A DNA stretch of 64,000 bases, taken from assembly GCA_002964805.2 (NCBI GenBank), contig PUDQ02000033.1, positions 930,001 to 994,000 of the forward strand, in the 5' to 3' direction. The translations under genes and the position numbers were made by a program. This document shows, one piece after another, positions 55,974-64,000 of the stretch (its first letter is position 1; the number at the start of each line of letters is the position of its first letter). The stretch is from Trametes villosa. Lineage: Eukaryota > Basidiomycota > Agaricomycetes > Polyporales > Polyporaceae. The notes beneath the pieces are model-generated. The model was not told where the DNA came from. It searched no databases and saw nothing but the letters and a program-made list of their open reading frames with translations.

Positions 55974-56695
55974 CATAGCGCGCTCGTGACTTTTGTATTT
56001 TACGTGCATTTGGGCGCTTGAATGAGCAATCTCGCATTCTGTGCGCAACGTCTCCCACCGTCCTCTTCGTCCAACTTGGTTGATCAGCCACCACCCACGC
56101 ATCGTATCGTATTGCATCATGCCTCCGCCTCTGGTCTATCTCATGGCTTATCGGCGACTCGACTTGAGTGTTTGCGATACGCCCCGGAGGCCTAATATGT
56201 GCTCCATGTCGCTTTACTACCCAGCGGAGGTGCGACCAGGCCTTGGCCTTGGCCCTCCTGGAGCGAACAGGGTTGGTTCCCCTACAGTCTTCTGACTCTC
56301 AGGCATTGGTACGTCCAGTCATATAGCAGTCTCCGACCCTCAGCATCTATTTAAATGGGCTGGAGCGGATGCATAGTCCAGCACGGACCCTGAACGTCGT
56401 GGACCCATACCGGTGTGCGTTGCACAGATGACGGCTTCTGAGACTCCTTTAAATTCCCCACTACCCCGTAGCCATCAGGTATACTTGCGGATCAGGTACC
56501 TCTTAGAATCCTATGGAGCCCTGATCTTCATGAGTTTTCCAGTTCCCATGCATGTCTCGGTCTGGTTGAGCCAGTGGACGGTTACGTCCGACTAACTCAA
56601 CTTGAGAGCACTTGCTAGTATAGCATGAATCATGCGCAGACCTTCCGTTCCTGCAGGGGAACGACTAACAGTCTGGTGCCGTTGTTAGGAGCGTT

Positions 56696-56732
56696 GCACC
56701 ATAGCATCACTGTATGCAGTGTGCTATGGTGC
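56696..56732. repeat. Hairpin-forming inverted repeat
   Basis: GCACCATAGCA at 56696-56706 pairs perfectly with TGCTATGGTGC at 56722-56732. Inside, CACTG (56708-56712) pairs with CAGTG (56717-56721), leaving one bulged T and a TATG loop. Confidence 0.75.
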
Positions 56733-57849
56733 GGTTGGCATCCGGTACTGACCCGTATGCCTGCGAGTCCGCGGCAACTCCCTTAACACAAACTGAGCAG
56801 CCTATGGCCGACCGTCTTGATATACTTTCAAGTTGTCCTGCCTAACATGCTCGCGAGGACTCTGTCACTGTGACAGCACCACTATTTGCTTAGGAATGAC
56901 TACAGTAATCATCCCCACATATCTTGGGATTCTCAAAACGGCTCTGCCGTAGATGGGTGCACCGGGACTGCTTGAGCATGACACGGCCGAGAGCTCTGAG
57001 GACATGTGTAAGCGCCCATATGAGCGCTCAAGAACGGCTCCTCCAGCCAAATTCAAGAGCGCGACGATACGAATGCCTCGCAATATGCACGGCAAACCGT
57101 GAAAATTGCGATGTATGAAGCGAAGGAGAAAGATAATACTAGGTGCCTCCCTCCCCGGTAGAACCTGCGAGAGGGCTCACCACGATGTGCTATGTGCATG
57201 TTATCCTGGGTGATACTAGTCGGTCGCCGAGTTGGTAGTCTCAGTGTAGGGTTTCTATGAAGATAGTCGGCGTTTGCGAAATGTCCTGCTATTTGCATTG
57301 CTTTGATGTGATTAACACGATGTATGCGCCAACACCGTTATCGTGTTGACTGTTCAGTGGCGGCACCGGGGTGCTATGACGGCGCAAAACTCAGTCAACG
57401 ACATACTACGCAGCGGAGGATAAGTTGAATCGTGCTCACCTGGGTATTCATGCCCTCTTCGTTATCTACGGAAACCCTCTTTTTGCTGATTGGGCTCGCT
57501 GCATGGTCGCCGTCCAGTCTGGCCTGTTGCGAGCATCGGCAGAAATTTCGTCGACGGCCTGGCATGCGAGCACGATCGTATCGTCAGCGAATGCGCGCGC
57601 ACTGAATGTAGCTCCTCCGTGCGATTTTATGTGCTATTGGGGTACGGGGGAAAGCGACTACACGGTGTTGACGAGGGCGGGGGCAGGATCGGCGGTCGGT
57701 CGAACTTGCAGTCGTCTCGCAGTCGCAGTTGCGGGACGCCCGCGGCGCCTACGCGGCTTCCCTCCACCCGCCCGCTCCCTCTCCCCCTTCTCGCCCTCCG
57801 CCACCATCAACTGCGCCCCTCTAGCCGTCAACGTTTCGATCACACATTA

Positions 57850-58870
57850 ATGCCGACGCCACCCCGCCCTGGAAAGCACCAGAGGATGACGCTCTCGGTG
57901 GATCTCAAGGCCGAGCGTTCAGGTGAGTTCTAATAGTACTTTTGCTTGCGGTCGGAATCGTGTTGGGGCCGCGTTTCGTCGTCGTCTATCCATTCGTGTG
58001 CCCGCGCCTCCCTCCTGCATCGATGTAATGCACATCGAGTGCGACTGCGCGACCGCGAGCGTGTGCACGCCGCGCTTCGCATTCCGATCCCTAACCCCCC
58101 ACGCAGCAACGACTGACGCGTGTTCACCCCACTGCAGCCCTGTTCGTCGACGGCGCGTGGCCGTCCAAAGATGTTTACGATGCGCTGTTCCACAAGATAC
58201 ATAACACGCACAAAACATACACTCGCAAGGTACATTCTAACTACCAGTCGCGAAAGCGCTGGGCCCGACACCATAATGCCGTGGACGACCTGACGGCGCC
58301 GCCGACGCGACATGGCGATTTCGAAGGCGATTTCGAGGGCGGGCCCTGGCCACACACAAACGGCTCCATCCGAGTCGTGCATCCCGCGCCCCCGCCCGAC
58401 CCACTTTTCACGACGCGCACGGTCGACGATGTTCTGCGGCTCTGCGACCCGGGGGTGCGCGCGCAGGTCATCGAGGCGCGCAACCCGACAGCGGACCAGT
58501 TCCTCCGCTGGGAGCGCGTCGCGGGCGTCCCCGCGGTAGAATTGTTTTGGGCGTGGCAGGCTGTTCGTCGGGGTGCTCCGGCGAGCACAGCGTTGCAAGT
58601 GCAAACTTTTGAGACGGTACGTGGTTTGCATGAGAGCTTGAATGTGACGTGAAGCTCTGACGTCTTGCGTTGCCACCTTTTGTACAGATGGAGAACGTCC
58701 CGAGGGGGCTCGTTGCCGCTGAGTCGGGGTCGTCGAGTCATCGGGACGTCGAACCTCCCTCTTTGGCCTGTGGTTCATGGGAGGGCACGTCGACGTCCTT
58801 GATGACGTCTTTCCAGCCCGAAGACTCGGAATTTGTTGGACTGTATGATGACCCACTCGCGTTCCAGTGA
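57850..58870 (+). CDS. Lineage-specific protein of unknown function
   Basis: Exons: 57850-57922, 58138-58616, 58688-58870 (244 aa). The frame is well supported by GTGAGT and GTACGT donors and by the run KDVYDALFHKIHNTHKTYTR, DPLFTTRTVDDVLRLCDPGV, LRWERVAGVPAVELFWAWQA, which looks like a folded helical protein. The N terminus is short and basic and the C terminus acidic (FQPEDSEFVGLYDD). The first intron, 215 nt, is by far the longest in the window and might hide a further exon. After residue 55 a GTACAT donor could begin an alternative intron, but the frame stays open through it. I do not recognise the family. Confidence 0.6.
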
Positions 58871-59905
58871 CACGACGTGCCCCTTCTCGTATTGACATGC
58901 TCTGTTCCACTGGTTGAGTTCGTCGTGTATAGTAGCATCCCCATATTCGCCGTCTATCGCTCACCCTACCGATTACCACTGTGTTCGAGTCATCCATCTT
59001 GATTGTAACATCTTATATTACAATTGGTGAAGGTCTCCTTTTAAGGAAGGCGCGTCTCTTTCCTTACCGAGTAAACATGCTCACCGTTCGCTCATTCCTT
59101 GACCTACAACCCCGTAATTCTCAGGGTGGGTGTAGTGGGAGTGTGTCAATTGTGCACCGTTGTCCGTTTCAAAAGAGATACGCCTGATGCTGAATCCGAA
59201 GCACTCCGCGTCGGAATTCAAATAAGCGCCCATGAGCTCGGAGACTCCAGCAAGTTTCTTGGCGATGTATGATGTCTGGGGAGGGATTCCGAGGATTCAT
59301 ATATGACGAGCATCGCATAAAGTAATCTAAACAGTATCCAGAAAGTGGGACAGGTAGAGGGGGCGTACTGATGGCTCTCCACCGTTGCGTCGTGTGCTCG
59401 CTCCCCTTCCCGCCCTCGACAACCGTACAACTTCGCGTCTAAGGACAGTGATACTTGGTGGGTTGGGCCATACACTGGCACGGAGTCCCTTACATTCAGG
59501 GCACTCGCATAAATGGGAGCAAGATGAATGCCCCGTGGCAAAGGCACGGGAAAGCGCTAGTACTATTACAGTTTCCCATGGCTTTGCCGGAAGCACTCAT
59601 CTTCCTCCAACTACGTGTGTCCCCCCATAGAACGTACGTGCTGTGATGCGGGCAACAGGAAACATCTGATAAAACCCCCCTGCGCTCACCTTGAGAAGCA
59701 TAATCTTGTAGGTCATGGATTGAGCGAGTTTTCACTTGGAAAGGAAAGAGATGCGCTTGCCTCATGAGGAGACCTTCACCAATTGACATATAGGATGTAT
59801 GTAGATTATCTGTGTCATAACATGAGACTTGATAGGTGCAACAAACAGCGTGCGATGCGTGAAAGACGTGAAGACATGAGACAGACCCTTCCCATAGAGC
59901 GTCAT
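58871..59905. other. Intergenic region containing the inverted-repeat element
   Basis: 1,035 bp between convergent stops of the unknown gene (plus) and CHMP7 (minus), mostly filled by the inverted-repeat element. Nothing else supported. Confidence 0.4.
59011..59797. mobile_element. Inverted-repeat element, candidate MITE or folded duplication
   Basis: The left arm (59011 to about 59128) and right arm (about 59687 to 59797) are inverted copies, roughly 75-80% identical by eye over about 110 bp. They include a perfect 19-nt match (59021-59039 against 59767-59785). Short insertions and deletions separate further blocks (CTCTTTCCTT, ATGACCTACAA/TTGACCTACAA, TCTCA(A/G)GGTG). The 560-bp centre shows no coding signal. 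Outer ends read CATC(T/C)TATAT. No target-site duplication was confirmed. Arms translate similarly in places (IGEGLLxRxAxLFP), which may only reflect shared ancestry. Confidence 0.55.
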
Positions 59906-61561
59906 CTACGCGGCGACTTGCTCTCGTTCGCGAGCCGCCTCGGCCTCCTTGGAGGCACCCTCGGACACAGGCGAATGAGCCGGAGCACTGAGCTCGCCAG
60001 CAGCAAGCCGCTTGCGCTGCTCCTCCGCCGCGGCGTCCCCCTTCTCCCTCTCCGCGTCCCGTACGAGCGCCTCGAGCTCCGCCTCGAGCTCGTCGTCGTC
60101 CACGCCCGCCTCGCCCTGCGCCATCTCCGCCCCGAGCTGGATCGCGCCGTCTATCTCGCGCGCGTCCGCGTTCGCGCTCGCCATCGCGTCCATCGTCTCA
60201 TCGATCCTCTCGCGCTGCAGGAGCGGGTGCGAGAGGATCTCGCGCAGCGTCGCCGTGGAGGACTCGTACGAGCGCATGATCTGGGGAGGGCGTGAGCATT
60301 TGTTGTGAGAGGCGTGGTGCGGAGGGCGTGGGGACTTACGTCGATGTCGCCCGCGGAGGTCTCTACGCGAAGGAGGGTTGCCTCGAGGAGGTCGAGGGAA
60401 CCAAGGCGCTTCTTGTGCACATCCTCAAGCTGTTTGCGCGCACGCAAGTGTGTGAGAGCGGTTTCCTTGCGCTTCTGACGGAGAGCCTCCGAAGCCAGTC
60501 GTGTGCGTCTGCAAAAAAAGTCTTATAAGAGGCCTGCTTTGGGGGTGGGTTGTAGCAGTGTCACTCACTCGTCTATCCGACGCTGCAAACCATCGACCTG
60601 CGCCTGGAGCTTCTGGACGCCGGTCTTCAGAGCTAGCAGCCCACTATCGACAGCGGTCACTTCGAAGGACTCCGGAGCGCCCTGGTCTACAAACTTGATA
60701 ACCTGAGCTAACAGTCAGTACCAAGAGGGCTATACATTCATGTGAGGCCTCACCTCTCCCTTGACCACTATCGCGCGCCTGTCCCGCTCCAAGAACTTCA
60801 ACAGCACCTTCACGTCTAACTCGGATAGTGCTGCGTCCTCGAACGCGCAACCCGCAAACTCTTCACGGAAGCTCTCCGCACTGTAGAGCTCGTCCGCGAA
60901 GTTCCCCGTGCTCTTCTGCCTTTGTCTCTCCAGGACGCGCTCTGCGGCTTGCTCAAGCAGCTTGACCGCAACGTAGTCCCCCTTGACCTTCTTCCACCGC
61001 TCGGTCGTGCTAGAGTCACCGAAAGCATTGGCGTGGGTGTCGACCACGCCAAGCTGCCCCAGCGCCCACCACAATGGCTTGCCGACCACGAAGCTTGCGA
61101 TACGGTACGGCAGCCACCCGGGGTCGTATATTGACCGTGCAGCGTTGAGAAAGTCGGGCAGAGGCACTAACGTCTTTGAGCTGCACAGCTCAGACTTCAC
61201 TAGTGAAGAGCTCCGATGAGTGTCCGCAGCGCTGAAGCACAGGCGGTGCACTCACTATCACGGTAGGTATGCTCAGCGGCTTGCCCACGCCCTCCACCCG
61301 GAAATGCTCGGTAAATGGCACGCCAGTGGCATGCAACACTACGCGATCGGGCGTCGTGCTCGCACTATGAGAGTCGGACAGCCATCCTCGGAGGAGCGCG
61401 CCTTCGAGCGTGCGGCGCCACCACTCAACGTTGGACGCGTATGAGGTCGGGTTTGATTGCTTTTGGTACGTGAAGTCGGAGTACAGTGACTTTAGACGTG
61501 AGGTGGACGATGAAGCATATGTCGGTAAGGTCGACAGTTGTGATAATGGCACAGAGGTCAT
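59906..61561 (-). CDS. CHMP7: CHMP7-like ESCRT-III / Snf7-domain protein
   Basis: Hybrid ESCRT-II/III protein; in animals CHMP7 and in yeast Chm7 act at the nuclear envelope in sealing and pore surveillance. Exons (minus): 61561-61256, 61194-60754, 60702-60569, 60508-60340, 60280-59906 (474 aa). The N-terminal winged-helix-like half contains SNVEWWRRTLEGALLRGW and DPGWLPYRIASFVVGKPLWW, typical of CHMP7. The Snf7 part (about 260-474) is Lys/Arg-rich then acidic: RIDERTRLASEALRQKRKET, ALTHLRARKQLEDVHKKRLG, LDLLEATLLRVET, then MRSYESSTATLREIL and an acidic C terminus with EELEAL-like helices. ATG at 61561 was chosen because a longer frame upstream starts only with GTG. The chosen start gives MTSVPLSQLSTLPTYA, like fungal homologues. 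Confidence 0.85.
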
Positions 61562-62159
61562 GGAGGTTGTGGTCAGAGAAAGACGGTACTCGCTCACAAG
61601 GGTCACCGCAATGAGGTAACTGCAAGGCGGTAACTAGTGCTAATCGCCTAAGCAAGTAGGGTTAAGTAGGGTCACAAACAACGCTCGTGAATTCTGAGGA
61701 GTCGCATTAATACTACTACTAGTACTTGCGCTTTAGCACTCATGCCATCGTGCAAAGCCGCAACATATGCGAGCGGGTAAAAATCATAGCATCCACGGTG
61801 TACATGGTAGAAAGCATTCATTGACATCGTAAGCAAACAGGTAAAGCGCGTGTACAAGTAACTATGACTAGAACAACGCCAGGCATGAAGCGATATACAA
61901 AACGCAAGTAACACGAGCAAAACAAAACGAGGTGACAGATGTGCATGTGGATTTTCGGGGAGCAAGGGGACGAGAGCGACAAACGACGTACAAACAGAAC
62001 TCGACGGGGACAAAACTGTGCTAGTTAGCGACGATATTCGACAAAGATTTGGTGGAAAAGCAGCAGAAAGACGATAGACGATGGACAGCAGGGGAGAGTT
62101 GCGTAGTGCACAGCAGTACGGCAGTTGCGGGGGACTTGCGGCAGGAAAGCGATAGAGCT
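61562..62159. other. Intergenic region CHMP7 promoter / DUF7918-like C terminator
   Basis: 598 bp between the DUF7918-like copy C stop and CHMP7 start, both on the minus strand. AT-richer, with no coding signal. Confidence 0.35.
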
Positions 62160-63444
62160 TCACTTGTGTTCGATGTAGTAGTTCTCGAGCTCGACGCGAT
62201 CTTCGGGGCGGTATTCGTCCCAGGAGATCTCTTCGTATTGACCGGACGCGGAGTTTGGGTCCCAGGTGCCGGAGAAGGAACGGGTAGAGTTGTTGGAAGT
62301 GTGCTGCAGATTCACAGAGTTAACAGAGAACGCATCGCACGCATACAGCGAGACTCACCCGGCTACCCTCGGGACGCGCGCCCGGACGCACACCCAAAAG
62401 GCCTAGCGCTTCATGAGGCGAACGCGGGGTGGGGTACGAGGAGGGGCCTGGGGTGGGTGGCTGGAACCCAGGCTCAGATCCGGAGTGGGAGCCTTCGGAG
62501 TCAGACTCGGCGTCGAGGTCATTAGTGCTGAGGGAATTGGCACCCGTGGAAGGTGTCTGGGGAGGGAGCGGGTTGTGGGCAGGCCATTGTGCTGGCGCCG
62601 GCTTGAAGATAGCGTCGTCGGGGCTGACGATTCCTTGAGAGATAAGCCAGTCTATGTGCCGTTAGTACAGGAAACGCATATTACTGGACAGTAGCCTACC
62701 GTGGGTCCTGTAGCGAAAGATGAACGACACGAATGGACCAGGGTTCCGAGGATCGTGGGGCTTGATCTTCCAGGTAGGTTGTTGTGCGGCAGCCGGGCGT
62801 GTTTCTCCGTACCTAAATGCAATTGAGAACTGTACCATTGTTACAGCCCGTTGGGGCTTACCTGACGCAGACATCACCCTCAGGACGGTGCCCGCGAATG
62901 ACTGCGGGCGGTGCTGGGACTCTGGACGGTCCAAAGGTTTCCATGCGCTGAACTTGCTTGATCTCGAGCACGATAGACCCAACGTTCTTCTTGGCCTGCA
63001 CCGCACCATACCCGGCGGCGTCACCTGAGTATGCATGTCAGTCGAAGGAACGGCTGTGACTGAGCCAGAATTGCGGCAACGTTACCAGCTGCGATCTGAG
63101 AGAACACAAACGGGCGTTCCTCCTGCGGCCCGACGCGAATCCCACGTCGGAGCTCTTCGCCATAGCCATAAAGGAACTGTCCTGACACCTTGAACCCGTC
63201 GAAGTAGATGTAGCTCGCGCTGTCCACCTGGCTGCCGTGGTCGCGCCAGTGTACAACGAAAGTCTCCAGTTTGATGTGATGTCAGAGGAGCACTACCAAG
63301 TGAGCGCAGTGCGCATACCTTTCCAACGGGGCCTGAAATCCAACAGGTGACAGTGTGATTCTGTTCATCGATGCGTGGCTCGAATTCGGCGAGCTCCATG
63401 TCGTCGGAGGTTATCCATGCTGAGAAACCGCGAAGGTTGATCAT
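62160..63444 (-). CDS. DUF7918-like protein C
   Basis: Third family member in the window, 32 kb from the tandem pair and on the opposite strand. Exons (minus): 63444-63319, 63263-63086, 63024-62862, 62812-62700, 62651-62359, 62303-62160 (338 aa). Exon 1 is again exactly 126 nt and exon 2 is 178 nt (184 in the others). The domain is the clearest of the three: RGFSAWITSDDMELAEFEPR, VTCWISGPVGK, FVVHWRDHGSQVDSASYIYF, DGFKVSGQFLYG, VFSQIA, GSIVLEIKQVQR, WKIKPHDP, FVSFIFRYRTHDWLISQGI. The tail differs from A and B: Pro-rich and acidic (DAESDSEGSHSGSEPG), without psi-K-x-E or VIDLT motifs, ending EEISWDEYRPEDRVELENYY. Role unknown; the sequence resembles well-conserved Agaricomycete members more than A or B do. 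Confidence 0.82.
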
Positions 63445-64000
63445 GTTGTCGTAGACTGGGCGTAAAGAGAGTACGTGGAGAAAGCGTAAGAAAGCGTTAT
63501 ATCTATCATCAACAGATCGTCGAGGTCAGCAGTCGTCCACATAACTCAAACCACAGGGGAACTTACCGTGATAGGATCGAAGCGAAGACGTACTCGGATT
63601 CCACAGAGCGGAGCGAAGGCAAGAGTTGACGCTCCTCTACACCTTGACCGTCGTATATAGGAGACCTGGAGAAACAAGCGGGGGCGAGCCCTTTACGAAC
63701 CACAACGAGGCATTGAACAGAAGGTGTTTGGCCAGTTGTTCAACTTCTTAGCCACCACCGTGGACGCGTTCAACTCGCGTTGTCCAAAAATGGCAGAGAT
63801 GTCACGTGAACGCGCTTCGAGCACAGCCTCCGCGCCCGCCAGCTCCGACTCTGAGCTTTCGACTCTCGAGTCGATTGCATACATCGTTCTAGCAACCCTT
63901 CAAACCCCCCTTACTCTGTCCGTCGTGAAATAAGTCCATTGGAGCCACTATGATGTAAACGTAACAATGGCTCGCGCGGAATCCCCAGGTGGTTCGCTGT
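63445..64000. other. Right-edge non-coding stretch
   Basis: 556 bp upstream of DUF7918-like copy C. A short plus-strand frame (MAEMSRERASSTASAPASSD..., from about 63790, with a Ser/Thr-rich start) could be the first exon of a gene continuing past the window, and another ATG lies at 63968. Neither can be supported from what is visible. Confidence 0.3.

Larger units (their letters stand above)
53787..57849. other. Four-kilobase gene-poor block
   Basis: No closed gene model in about 4 kb. One stretch on the plus strand at 54320-54550 reads LATQQLSGQLAAKYTPRLRQ then KPKTLNQLINAPARATP, which may be a decayed exon, following a possible CACAG acceptor at 54314. Four copies of YCTCGYCGAC occur at 54820-54910. 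Two strong inverted repeats (55946-55973 and 56696-56732) lie here. Composition is less GC-rich than the genes, so old insertions are plausible. Confidence 0.35.

Noticed and set aside
61562..61606. Longer N terminus for CHMP7
   Set aside because: The extended frame begins with GTG, not ATG; the downstream ATG gives the family-like start.
1..64000. tRNA or rRNA genes
   Set aside because: No convincing A-box/B-box pair with cloverleaf potential and no rRNA-like sequence was found by eye; a tRNAscan run would settle it.

Overview
The window is nuclear DNA of a filamentous basidiomycete, most likely an Agaricomycete of polypore type. It is about 55% GC. Nearly every gene is cut by many introns of 48-65 nt with GTRNGT donors, and the gene content (ATG2, NatB subunit NAA25, ribosomal protein uL30, CTLH/GID subunit, RAD54, a Crb2-like checkpoint protein, CHMP7, DUF7918-like proteins) is fungal. 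No bacterial features, tRNA, rRNA, CRISPR array or intact transposase gene was seen. Exon coordinates below come from reading donor, acceptor and phase by eye; each multi-exon model was checked for an open frame and for total length divisible by three.

Layout, left to right. 0-17 kb: 5' two thirds of ATG2 (minus, runs off the left edge), a GDSL/CE16-type esterase, an unresolved 1.4-kb stretch, two tandem RPA2 (RPA32) genes of which one is strongly diverged, the 16-exon NAA25 gene, a small NCE101-like gene, and ribosomal protein L7 with a possible intronic snoRNA. 17-34 kb: an LRR-like protein, a LisH-CTLH-CRA protein, a PQ-loop membrane protein, a Hcs1/SMUBP2-type helicase, two tandem DUF7918-like genes, an isoprenylcysteine methyltransferase-like enzyme, and a LIN1/CD2BP2 GYF protein. 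34-54 kb: RAD54, a HxxxD acyltransferase-like protein, a chromodomain protein, a repeat-rich gene-poor stretch (42.4-45.3 kb), a single-pass membrane protein, a Crb2/Rad9/53BP1-type mediator, and a second single-pass membrane protein. 54-64 kb: a gene-poor block with palindromes, a lineage-specific gene, an inverted-repeat element, CHMP7, and a third DUF7918-like gene.

Functionally, six genes concern replication, repair or chromatin (two RPA2 copies, Hcs1-like helicase, RAD54, Crb2-like mediator, chromodomain protein), and several of their upstream regions carry ACGCGT or ACGCG motifs that suggest MBF-type G1/S control. They are interleaved with unrelated housekeeping genes, so this is not an operon-like cluster.

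The least ordinary coding signal is the DUF7918-like pair at 26.4-30.1 kb. Its C-terminal tails are built from repeated phase-0 exons rich in psi-K-x-E (SUMO acceptor) and IVE/VIDLT-type (SUMO-interacting) motifs. The least ordinary non-coding signals are a GTCGACAT direct-repeat array bounded by a 20-nt inverted repeat at 43.8-44.5 kb and an 0.8-kb inverted-repeat element at 59.0-59.8 kb.
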